Source: Methanoregula sp. (GTDB lineage Archaea > Halobacteriota > Methanomicrobia > Methanomicrobiales > Methanospirillaceae). Taken from it: a stretch of DNA of 36,583 bases. The notes under the pieces are model-generated. The model made no database searches, was not told where the DNA came from, and saw nothing but the letters and a program-made list of their open reading frames with translations. Of the stretch, positions 27,362 to 35,926 are shown one piece after another. Where the stretch lies: assembly GCA_026394655.1 (NCBI GenBank), contig JAPKXU010000058.1:1-36583 (forward strand), read 5' to 3'. The translations under genes and the position numbers were made by a program. Each line of letters starts with the position of its first letter. The first letter of the stretch is position 1.

Positions 27362-29257
27362 ATGGAAGAAAGCGCACAATCGCTGCCAGTGGCGAAATAT
27401 TACACACCAAACCCCTCCTTGCGGACACACAGTTGGATGGGTGATTACACCTGGACGTATAATGAATTTTTAAAAGATCCTGAACAGTTCTGGGACAAGA
27501 TCGCGGGACAACTTTATTGGTCCTCACCGTGGGACAAGGTGCGGGAATGGAACTACCCGTATGCAAAATGGTTTGTCAATGCAAAGACGAATATCACCTA
27601 CAATTGCCTTGACCGGCATGTGCTCGGTGAGCGCAGGAACAAGGTGGCGCTCATCTGGAAGGGTGAGAGCGATGATGAAGAACGGATTTTCACCTACCGA
27701 CAGCTCTACCGTGAAGTGATGCGGTTTGCCAACGGGCTGAAGAAGTTGGGTGTGACAAAGGGAGACCGGGTCTGCATCTATATGCCGGTTATTCCGGAGC
27801 AGATCATCGCTATGCTCGCTTGTGCCCGCATCGGTGCGATACACAGTGTCGTGTTTGGCGGATATGGTGCGGCAGCACTTAACCAGCGGATTGTCGGTGC
27901 CGGTGCCAAAGTTGTCATTACCGCGGATAAAGCGATCCGACGGGGAAAATCAATCCCTCTCAAGCACGTAATTGAGGAGGCAATCATCGATGCTCCCTCA
28001 GTCGAGCACCTCATTATCCTCCGGAGGGACACGCGAACTCCGGTTGAGATCCACAGCGAGATGGAGGTCGATTTCTACGAACTCTTAAAGGATGTGGAGT
28101 GGGATTGTCCTGCCGAAATGATGGACTCGGAAGACCCCCTGTTTATTCTCTACACGAGTGGAACAACCGGCGCACCGAAAGGGATCGTCCATACGTGCGG
28201 TGGGTACATGGTTGGCGCATATTACACGACCAAATACATCTTCGACTTAAAGGAGAGCGATGTGTACTGGTGTACCGCCGATCCCGGCTGGATCACCGGA
28301 CATTCATATGTGGTCTATGGACCGCTTTCTGTGGGCGGAACGATCCTCATCTCTGAGGTGACTCCCGATTACCCGGATCCGGGTATCTGGTGGAAGATAG
28401 TAGAAGAGTACGGCGTGAGCATCCTGTATACTGCGCCGACTGCCATCCGCATGTTCATGAAAATGGGAGAGGAATGGCCCAACAAGTACAATCTATCTTC
28501 GCTGCGTGTTCTTGGGTCTGTTGGTGAACCGTTAAATCCGGAAGCGTTTGAGTGGTTCTACCACGTGATTGGGAAGGACAAGTGTCCCATCGTTGATACC
28601 TGGTGGCAGACCGAGACCGGTATGCACATGGTAACGACGGTTCTTGGGGAACCAATGCGTCCCGGGTTTGTCGGAAAATCGATTCCCGGGGTTGTCGCGG
28701 ATGTGGTGGACAAGAACGGAACCAGCCTTCCACCGAATAAAAGTGGATTTTTAGTTATTCGGGAACCATGGCCGTCAATGATGCGAACGGTCTACAATAA
28801 TGACGAACGGTACCGGAAGTACTGGGAGACTGTGCCGGGTTGTTACCTTGTGGGTGATCTCGCGGTGAAATGCGATGACGGGTACATCATGGTGATCGGC
28901 AGATCCGATGACCTGATCATCGTGGCGGGGCACAACATCGGCACCGCAGAAGTCGAAAGTGCACTGGTCTCCCACAAAGCCGTTGCGGAAGCTGCCGTTA
29001 TCGGCAAACCAGATCCCGTTAAGGGGAACACCATAAAGGCATTCGTGACACTCCGTGTCGGTCATGCACCAAGCGACCGGTTGAAGAATGAACTGATCTA
29101 CCATGTCCGGATCACGCTCGGACCAATCGCTATGCCATCCGAGATCGAGTTTATGGACACGCTCCCGAAGACCCGGAGCGGCAAGATTGTCCGGCGGGTC
29201 TTAAAAGCAAAAGAGATGGGAATGGACCCGGGTGATATCTCCACACTTGACGAGTGA
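27362..29257 (+). CDS. acs: Acetyl-CoA synthetase, AMP-forming
   Basis: YTSGTTGAPKGIVHTCGGY, DPGWITGHSYVVYGPL, DTWWQTETGMHM, GRSDDLIIVAGHNIGTAEVES, PKTRSGKIVRRVLKA. Confidence 0.95.
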   Translation: MEESAQSLPVAKYYTPNPSLRTHSWMGDYTWTYNEFLKDPEQFWDKIAGQLYWSSPWDKVREWNYPYAKWFVNAKTNITYNCLDRHVLGERRNKVALIWKGESDDEERIFTYRQLYREVMRFANGLKKLGVTKGDRVCIYMPVIPEQIIAMLACARIGAIHSVVFGGYGAAALNQRIVGAGAKVVITADKAIRRGKSIPLKHVIEEAIIDAPSVEHLIILRRDTRTPVEIHSEMEVDFYELLKDVEWDCPAEMMDSEDPLFILYTSGTTGAPKGIVHTCGGYMVGAYYTTKYIFDLKESDVYWCTADPGWITGHSYVVYGPLSVGGTILISEVTPDYPDPGIWWKIVEEYGVSILYTAPTAIRMFMKMGEEWPNKYNLSSLRVLGSVGEPLNPEAFEWFYHVIGKDKCPIVDTWWQTETGMHMVTTVLGEPMRPGFVGKSIPGVVADVVDKNGTSLPPNKSGFLVIREPWPSMMRTVYNNDERYRKYWETVPGCYLVGDLAVKCDDGYIMVIGRSDDLIIVAGHNIGTAEVESALVSHKAVAEAAVIGKPDPVKGNTIKAFVTLRVGHAPSDRLKNELIYHVRITLGPIAMPSEIEFMDTLPKTRSGKIVRRVLKAKEMGMDPGDISTLDE

Positions 29258-29282
29258 CCGGATTACCTGTCACTAATCCAAC

Positions 29283-29292
29283 TTTTTAAATA
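29283..29292 (+). promoter_or_regulatory. TATA box for TBP paralog 2, placing the transcript start at or near the ATG
   Basis: TTTTTAAATAC-like element about 23-32 bp before ATG 29315. Confidence 0.5.
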
Positions 29293-29314
29293 CTGTTTTG
29301 TGGTACTTATAAAT

Positions 29315-29878
29315 ATGAAGGTCAGACCAGAGGACTCCCTCAAAATTGAAAATATCGTTGCCTCAGCGAAGGTTTGCGATTATCTGGATCTCCCCGACAT
29401 TTCTTCACGGATTAAGGATGCTGAATATGACAAGAAGCGTTTCCCGGGTGTTGTTCTCAGGATGCAGAATCCTAAGATTGCAGCTCTGGTCTTTGGTTCC
29501 GGCAAAGTCGTGCTTACCGGTGCAAAGAGTGTCAGCAGCCTCTCCAAGGGATTGAATATCCTTGGCGACATGCTCCGCAGTTTTGGCATCGATATCCCGA
29601 AAAATCTGACCTACAAGATACAGAATATTGTCACATCTGCTGATCTCGCCACTCCCATTAACTTAAACAAAATTGCGGTCGGTTTCAATCTTGACCGTAT
29701 TGAATATGAGCCGGAACAGTTCCCGGGTCTTGTCTACCGGCTGGAAGATCCAAAAGTGGTTGTCCTCCTCTTTGGCTCCGGCAAACTGATCATCACCGGT
29801 GGCAAAGAACCTGAAGACGCAAAAAAAGCGGTTATTAAAATTCTTGCTGACCTTAAGCATCTTGGATTAATGCAATAA
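29315..29878 (+). CDS. tbp: TATA-box-binding protein (paralog 2)
   Basis: Direct repeats FPGVVLRMQNPKIAALVFGSGKVVLTG and FPGLVYRLEDPKVVVLLFGSGKLIITG. Confidence 0.95.
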   Translation: MKVRPEDSLKIENIVASAKVCDYLDLPDISSRIKDAEYDKKRFPGVVLRMQNPKIAALVFGSGKVVLTGAKSVSSLSKGLNILGDMLRSFGIDIPKNLTYKIQNIVTSADLATPINLNKIAVGFNLDRIEYEPEQFPGLVYRLEDPKVVVLLFGSGKLIITGGKEPEDAKKAVIKILADLKHLGLMQ

Positions 29879-30205
29879 CCGATCCTGCAGGTTAAAAGCA
29901 CGAATGATGAACTGGTCATTTTAATGGGCTCTTTATCGGATTCGACAAAGAATTTATTGCTGATGTCCCATGCGGATTGAGGAGTTTGCCTTCAAATCCT
30001 GACTGCCAATGAGTCTGCGGCTTCCAAAGGAATGCCGCTGTAACAGCTTTTTTACCGTGTCTATACATGGAAAGATTCAGTATATGGCTTTCCATCTCGT
30101 TTTAAATTCAACATTTTTCTGGTTCACCATGGTTTTAAGCAGGTAAATCTGGTGTACGGCATACAAACTTATGGAGAGTGTTACCCTCGAATCTCTGCAT
30201 TGGGA

Positions 30206-30254
30206 GGGTCCCCACTCCCGGAAGGGAGGCGTGCACAGCCAGGCAAGGCGGTTT
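30206..30254 (+). repeat. GC-rich dispersed intergenic element, copy C
   Basis: GGGTCCCCACTCCCGGAAGGGAGGCGTGCACAGCCAGGCAAGGCGGTTT; contains hairpin CTCCC-GGAA-GGGAG. Confidence 0.45.
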
Positions 30255-30443
30255 AAGTGATTGAAGGTGAGCGGAATCACTCGTTCATCTTACCAACAGA
30301 TTTTGACGAAGAGTCATTTTCCAGATACGCAGCAGGGAACCCAGCAATTCCTTTTTGTTTTATGTTATTTTAGATGCAAGGTTTAACATTTTACAGATAC
30401 AGTGTAGGCAAATAAGTGGAAAAATTATCTATAAATATATAAA

Positions 30444-30491
30444 TTAAACCCTCATCGACAAACAATACCATATTGTATATATGGGGTTTAA
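30444..30491. promoter_or_regulatory. Nested inverted repeats upstream of an HTH regulator gene
   Basis: Outer TTAAACCC (30444-30451) / GGGTTTAA (30484-30491); inner CCATAT (30468-30473) / ATATGG (30479-30484). An A/T-rich TATA region lies immediately upstream. Confidence 0.45.
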
Positions 30492-30539
30492 GATATTTAT
30501 CAATGGTAAATTGGATTAGTAATATTTCGGACGTGATGC

Positions 30540-30914
30540 ATGAGAACTGAAAATGTGATGTATTTCACTGAAAAGGAGGAGGAATTTGCAAACCTTCTCA
30601 TCGAGATCGGAACCAAGCGGAACGTGGCAAAGGTACTCGTATTTCTCGCAAATACACCTGAAGCAACCTCCCGTGCAATTGAACGCGGTACGGATCTTCG
30701 GCAGCCTGAAGTGAGTATTGCCATGCGGTACCTGCTTGACGAGAACTGGATCTCCAGCCGCGAAAGCAAAGCAGAGAGCAAGGGACGCCCGGTCAAAATC
30801 TATGAACTGGCAAAACCCATTGGCGAGATCATGGACAGTATCGAGAAAGTAAAAAAGAAAGAGGCAAACAACCAGCTCGCCAAGATACAGAAATTACGGG
30901 ATTACATCAAGTAA
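30540..30914 (+). CDS. Predicted winged-helix transcriptional regulator
   Basis: KRNVAKVLVFLANTPEATSRAIERGTDLRQPEVSIAMRYLLDENWISSRESKAESKGRPVKIYELAKP: wHTH with recognition helix and wing. Confidence 0.82.
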   Translation: MRTENVMYFTEKEEEFANLLIEIGTKRNVAKVLVFLANTPEATSRAIERGTDLRQPEVSIAMRYLLDENWISSRESKAESKGRPVKIYELAKPIGEIMDSIEKVKKKEANNQLAKIQKLRDYIK

Positions 30915-31602
30915 TTACCCGGCACTTTTTTTCGTTGCCGACAATCACGGTTGTCTTGTCGGTAAATCCGGTGAACAGTCCACTTTCAACGACGCCCGGG
31001 ACCATTGCGATCAGCGCTTCGAGTTCAGTCGGATTATCGATCTCGTCAAACCGGCAGTCTACAATAAAGTTCCCATTATCCGTGATAACCGGTCCATCTT
31101 TTTTTGTGCCATCGCGGAGGCGCGGAACACCTCCAAAGCTGCGGAGCTGATTCATCACCGGTGTTGCTGCAAACGGGATGCACTCGATGGGGACCATCCC
31201 GCTTAACCTCTTTACGATCTTTGCCTCATCAACAACAACGATGAGCTGGAATGCCGCTGCTGCCACGCATTTCTCCCGAGTATGGGCAGCACCCCTTCCT
31301 TTGATCAGGCAGCGAGCGGGATCAACCTGATCAGCGCCATCAATGGCAAGATCCAGCATGGGATTATCATCAAGTGTTGTTAATGGGATATTATTTTCCC
31401 GTGCCCGTATCGCAGTCTGGTAAGACGTTGGAACTCCGGAAACAGAGAGCCCGTCACGGATTCTGCCCGACAGGCGCTCCATCATGTAAAAAACCGTCGA
31501 ACCAGTGCCCATCCCGAGCACCATCCCGTCCTCCACCATATCCGCTGCATGGTAACCGGCTGCACGTTTTGCCGCATTAATCGCTTCAGAATGTTCTGCC
31601 AT
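30907..31602 (-). CDS. rpiA: Ribose-5-phosphate isomerase A
   Basis: VLGMGTGSTVFYMMERL, TTLDDNPMLDLAIDGADQVDP, LIKGRGAAHTREK. Confidence 0.95.
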   Translation of the reverse strand: MAEHSEAINAAKRAAGYHAADMVEDGMVLGMGTGSTVFYMMERLSGRIRDGLSVSGVPTSYQTAIRARENNIPLTTLDDNPMLDLAIDGADQVDPARCLIKGRGAAHTREKCVAAAAFQLIVVVDEAKIVKRLSGMVPIECIPFAATPVMNQLRSFGGVPRLRDGTKKDGPVITDNGNFIVDCRFDEIDNPTELEALIAMVPGVVESGLFTGFTDKTTVIVGNEKKCRVIT

Positions 31603-31906
31603 CTGGATGAGAGATATCTTTTTTAGGCTAATTAAAACTGGTGACAGGTGAACCTGTGGTTTAACCGTGTACCGGTATCAGCTTGCCAGACAAATGATCT
31701 CATGACTGTCTGGCTATGCAGCTGCATGCCGGAAACGTCGCACACTGTTATGCCGTATCCGAGTATCGTGCCGTAGAGTGTCTTTAAAAAAACTGCATGA
31801 AGCAGATTTATTTCACACCAACGCAATAAAAAATAGCATTTTGCCCCAGTTTCAGTCGAATAATCTATCTTACGCAGATTTTAAGAGGTTTATGAAAAAA
31901 TGTGGA

Positions 31907-31958
31907 GAGTCCCCCCACCTCATGGCACCTTCGGGGCATGGCGGGGCAAGGAGGTTCT
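31907..31958 (+). repeat. GC-rich dispersed intergenic element, copy B
   Basis: AGTCCCCCCACCTCATGGCACCTTCGGGGCATGGCGGGGCAAGGAGGTTCTC. Confidence 0.5.
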
Positions 31959-32109
31959 CATTGTATCAATCGGCGATCCGCCACGGGAGCACTTCTTCGG
32001 ATGCTGCGGCATGCATCGCAATTATAAAAGTCAGCCACCGTTGCTCATCGATCAATTTTTAGTTTTTATAGTCTATTGTCAGCAGGTTTCAAATTTTAAT
32101 AAAAAAAAA

Positions 32110-32892
32110 TCAGTTGATGAAGATCTTCTTTGTCTCATCATCAGCGGCATGAGCCGTGCAGTCAAGCGTGATCGGCGTCACTGATATGTTTCCCTTCCGG
32201 ATTGCATGGACATCTGTTCCCTCTTCAGCATCCTCGATGAGCGGACCATTGATCCAGAAGTAGGGTCTCCCACGGGGGTCTAGTCGTTTCTCAACACCGG
32301 TATGGAAGAGTTTTCGCGCGAGCCGGGTCACTTCATACCCTCCTTTGATCTCGGACGGAATGTTGACATTGATCACATCCGCGTGCGGGCAGAACCCGTT
32401 CTTAAGTACCCGCTCCACAACATCCCGCACCACGCGTTTTGCCGCTTCAAAATCCTGTACAGGTTTACTCGGGTCATCGAATTTTTCGCCCTGGTCTTCG
32501 ACCTGCAACGAGAATGCAATCCCTTTGGTTCGCTGGTTGGAGGCTTCAAGCGCAGCACCTACGGTGCCTGAGGTCATGATGGACTCAAACGAGAGATTCT
32601 CCCCGATATTGATCCCGGAAACAACGAGCGTTGGGTTGAGGTTAAGCGCATACAACCCGATAATGACAGCATCAGTGGGTTTGCCGGCAACTGCCCATGC
32701 CCGGATCCCGTTTATCGTGATCTGGTTCGCCCGTATTGGTTCAAAGATCGAGATAGACCTGCCGACAGCGCTCTGCTGTGTTGCCGGTCCGACAACAGTG
32801 ATATCTGCAATGGGTGAGAGCGCATCGTAAGCCGCCCGGATCCCCAGAGAGTTTACACCGTCATCATTTGTCAGCAGGATAGAGGGTTTCAT
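32110..32892 (-). CDS. surE: 5'/3'-nucleotidase SurE
   Basis: MKPSILLTNDDGVNSLGIRAAYDAL, VVGPATQQSAVGRSIS, VSGINIGENL. Confidence 0.95.
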   Translation of the reverse strand: MKPSILLTNDDGVNSLGIRAAYDALSPIADITVVGPATQQSAVGRSISIFEPIRANQITINGIRAWAVAGKPTDAVIIGLYALNLNPTLVVSGINIGENLSFESIMTSGTVGAALEASNQRTKGIAFSLQVEDQGEKFDDPSKPVQDFEAAKRVVRDVVERVLKNGFCPHADVINVNIPSEIKGGYEVTRLARKLFHTGVEKRLDPRGRPYFWINGPLIEDAEEGTDVHAIRKGNISVTPITLDCTAHAADDETKKIFIN

Positions 32893-33171
32893 GGTCATGT
32901 ACCCCTTTTACGCCCACCCACAAATAACTCACCGATCTGACCGGTTAATTGACCGGGACTATTTATGATCCATTGGTTGTCACCGGCAGACAAATGAAAC
33001 ATACCGGAGTCTTTCCGGAATACACGAAAGCCGGATACAACACCAACTGCTGTTTTCATTGGAACCGCCAATGTGCCGATTATAGCACAGCAATAGGAAA
33101 TAAAACCGGCGCGAGCTGTAGTCATGTGAAATTCCGCAAGACATTTTCCTACCGGGGTGTATAGATGTTGG

Positions 33172-34059
33172 ATGAAAGTCCTCTTGGCTGAATATGCAAC
33201 CGCCCATGCACCGGCACTCGCGCCCGAAGGTGCGGCAATGCTTGAGGTGTTGAAAAACAGTTTCACCCGGTGTGGTTATAGTGTTGAGTTGCCCGGAACC
33301 GGGGACTTTGGCGCCGAGATTGAACGTCTTGCTCCGGAATGCGACATGGGGCTTGTGATCGCGCCGGACAATGTGCTCTCCCGGTACACCATGATCCTTG
33401 AGCAGCACACGCATAACCTTGGCTGCGGCGCGATGAATGCCGCACTCGCAGCGAACAAGGTAAGGACTGCACAGATCCTGCGCAGCCATGGCATTCCGGT
33501 ACCTGCCGATGCTGTAGCAGGGGAGCGCGTAATAAAACCCGTGCATGGCTGCGGTGCCGAGGGTGTGCGGCTCTCCACTGATGCTCCGGGAACCGGGGAG
33601 TTCTCGCAGGAATATATTCGCGGGGAGAGTTTCTCCGTGAGCCTTGTTGGAAGCCGGATTGTCGGGGATGCGTGCCTGTATTTCTCAGGGAACCCCCCGC
33701 TCCCGCTTGCAGTCAACCGGCAGCTTATCAACATTGATGCGGAGGGCAGGTTCCGGTACCGTGGCGGCGAAACGCCGGTTCATCCCCCGCGCGAACAGGA
33801 GATCCTTCTTGTGGCTGCGAAAACTCTCGCGGTTCTCGGCTGCCAGGGATATTGCGGGGTTGACGTGGTTGTAGCTGATAAGGTCTATGTGGTGGATGTG
33901 AACCCGCGCATCACGACAAGTCTTGTCGGCATCACTGCCTGCATGAAAGAAGAGATCGCCCAAATCCTCGTTGATGCATCGCAGGGAAAACCGACGCCCC
34001 CGGTACATCTTACGGGAAAAGTACAGTTCGATACAAGCGGGAGGATCAGCCCGGCATGA
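33172..34059 (+). CDS. mfnD: ATP-grasp enzyme, MfnD-like (tyramine-L-glutamate ligase, methanofuran biosynthesis)
   Basis: ATP-grasp features (ERVIKPVHGCGAEGVRLS, VDVVVADKVYVVDVNPRITTSLVGI); ATGA overlap with the MfnF-like gene. Confidence 0.8.
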   Translation: MKVLLAEYATAHAPALAPEGAAMLEVLKNSFTRCGYSVELPGTGDFGAEIERLAPECDMGLVIAPDNVLSRYTMILEQHTHNLGCGAMNAALAANKVRTAQILRSHGIPVPADAVAGERVIKPVHGCGAEGVRLSTDAPGTGEFSQEYIRGESFSVSLVGSRIVGDACLYFSGNPPLPLAVNRQLINIDAEGRFRYRGGETPVHPPREQEILLVAAKTLAVLGCQGYCGVDVVVADKVYVVDVNPRITTSLVGITACMKEEIAQILVDASQGKPTPPVHLTGKVQFDTSGRISPA

Positions 34060-35018
34060 TCGGCATCGATGTCGGCGGCGCGAACACAAAGCTGGTGGAC
34101 GACAACGGCGTCCATATCCATTACTGTCCTCTCTGGGAAGGTGCGCCGCTCGCATCCATTCTCCGCCAGTACAAAAGTGCCGGGCAGGACGTAGCAGCGG
34201 TAGTGATGAGCGGGGAACTTGCCGATTGTTTCGGGAATAAGCTGCAGGGGATTGCCTTTATTGTTGACGCAGTGCGGGAAGTATTTCCGGATGCATTGTT
34301 CTATGGTACCGATGCAGCATTTCATCGCGTACCGGTGCCGCAGCTGGCAGCGGCAAACTGGCTTGCTGCAGCTGATCTCTTACGGGAAAGGTATCCTAAC
34401 GCAGTGCTTGTTGATGTCGGAAGCACAACCGCAGATATCATTCCCCTTGCACGGTTCAATGATTTACGCGGACTTACGGATCTCCGCCGCCTCCAGAAAG
34501 GGCATCTCATATACACCGGTATGCTGCGGACAAATATTGTCACCCTGCTATCCTCTGTGAACATTCACGGCATTGATACTCCCGTGAGTGCAGAATATTT
34601 CGCTACGAGTGCCGACGTCCATCTCGTCCTTAACCATATTTACCCTGAAGGATATTCCTGCGATACGCCGGATAAAAAAGAGAAGACAAAAGAGGCTGCC
34701 CTGCGACGGCTCGCGCGGGTTGTCTGCGCTGACCTTGAGGAGATTGGAGAAGACGGAGCAATGCAGGTTGCCGGGCAGTTCTGGGAACGGCAGCGGACGC
34801 TTATTGTCGAAGGGATACAGCGCGTTGTCAGAGACACGCAGGCAACAAGTGTCATCGTTGCGGGCATCGGTGCGCCACTCTTTGCACAGGAATGCGGGGG
34901 CATTGTCCTGTCAGATAAACTGGGCGCAGTTGCCGACGCACTGCCGGCATACGCGGTAAGAGAAATTGCATGTCGGGACGGGAGTATTCCCGGTTTACCG
35001 GTTGACAGGTGTGGGTGA
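34056..35018 (+). CDS. mfnF: MfnF-like / H4MPT-linked C1-transfer pathway protein (ASKHA-fold, methanofuran biosynthesis)
   Basis: MIGIDVGGANTKLVDDNG, VLVDVGSTTADIIPL, GMLRTNIVTLL. Confidence 0.82.
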   Translation: MIGIDVGGANTKLVDDNGVHIHYCPLWEGAPLASILRQYKSAGQDVAAVVMSGELADCFGNKLQGIAFIVDAVREVFPDALFYGTDAAFHRVPVPQLAAANWLAAADLLRERYPNAVLVDVGSTTADIIPLARFNDLRGLTDLRRLQKGHLIYTGMLRTNIVTLLSSVNIHGIDTPVSAEYFATSADVHLVLNHIYPEGYSCDTPDKKEKTKEAALRRLARVVCADLEEIGEDGAMQVAGQFWERQRTLIVEGIQRVVRDTQATSVIVAGIGAPLFAQECGGIVLSDKLGAVADALPAYAVREIACRDGSIPGLPVDRCG

Positions 35019-35022
35019 ACAG

Positions 35023-35274
35023 ATGAAGGCGTGGCACTTGAGCGTTCTCCTTCTTATTGGATCACTCCTCCTTACCGTCATTATGTGGCTCGCGCACCTG
35101 CAGTTCTTCTTTTTGTTCCTGTTCGTCCCGCTCATTCCCTTCTTTTCCCGGAAACAGCGGATGAAGCGGTGCCCGGTATGTGGATGGGAAACCACAGGCA
35201 GCGAGAACTTCTGCCCCTTCGATGCGACTCCCCTCACCAGCCTGGGTGACGAGATTAAAGAGGTTGAACACTGA
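35023..35274 (+). CDS. Small membrane protein with C-terminal zinc ribbon
   Basis: Two TM segments then CPVCGWETTGSENFCPFDATPL. Start ATG lies 4 nt after the mfnF stop. Confidence 0.7.
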   Translation: MKAWHLSVLLLIGSLLLTVIMWLAHLQFFFLFLFVPLIPFFSRKQRMKRCPVCGWETTGSENFCPFDATPLTSLGDEIKEVEH

Positions 35275-35742
35275 CATTGGGATCCGTATCCCAAACACAT
35301 CCGTTGTCGGAATGGCAGGAAATGTTCGTTTCGCATAGAGGCGACAGGTTGTACGATCGATAACAATTCCCAGCGCTGCAAGGTACGTTGCCACACGGTT
35401 TGGGGGGATTGTTGCCGAGATCGTGATACCCATATCAACGACCGGTGAACCGATGCGAGTACCCGGATAAAATGGTTCGTGAGCGTAACAGAGCTGGTGA
35501 CAGGAATAGCAGTAAAACCGTTTTACATAGACATACAGGGATCGCTGCATGTCTCTTTCAATAACAACGGCAAACCGTTTCTTTTTCGTGTCATATCCCC
35601 GGAGCGAACCACCACATTTCGGACATGCAGCACATCCGGTAAACAGGACGCCGTCAACTGCTGACAATGAGGCTGACACGATTGTTGCCAGCATCGGATG
35701 GATGCGGGGGGGTCGCATAATACTCTTCTCAATTCTCTGCAC
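35062..35742 (-). CDS. Uncharacterized zinc-finger protein, possibly transposase-related; 3' end uncertain
   Basis: CPKCGGSLRGYDTKKKRFAVVIERD...VKRFYCYSCHQLCYAHEPFYPGTRIGSPVVD. The last 71 codons overlap the zinc-ribbon gene on the other strand. Confidence 0.55.
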   Translation of the reverse strand: MQRIEKSIMRPPRIHPMLATIVSASLSAVDGVLFTGCAACPKCGGSLRGYDTKKKRFAVVIERDMQRSLYVYVKRFYCYSCHQLCYAHEPFYPGTRIGSPVVDMGITISATIPPNRVATYLAALGIVIDRTTCRLYAKRTFPAIPTTDVFGIRIPMSVFNLFNLVTQAGEGSRIEGAEVLAACGFPSTYRAPLHPLFPGKEGNERDEQEQKEELQVREPHNDGKEE

Positions 35743-35881
35743 AAATGCAGCGATCGATTGGTGCTGCCGCTATTTACTCATATAAAATAATTAATTTTTT
35801 TACATAGTACAAAAAGAGTGTTTACACCGTGGGAATAAATACCCACCGTTATTCATCAATTTTTGCCGATATTCCAGTGCC

Positions 35882-35889
35882 TTTAAATA
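35882..35889 (+). promoter_or_regulatory. TATA box of the formate dehydrogenase gene
   Basis: TTTAAATA about 38-45 bp upstream of ATG 35927. Confidence 0.5.
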
Positions 35890-35926
35890 TTGTCAGTATA
35901 GACTTGAATCTGTTCGAGGTTAGAAC

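Noticed and set aside
31778-32184. ORFs of 94 aa over copy B of the GC-rich element
   Set aside because: Translation is Pro/Gly/His-rich because of the repeat; no domain; treated as intergenic.
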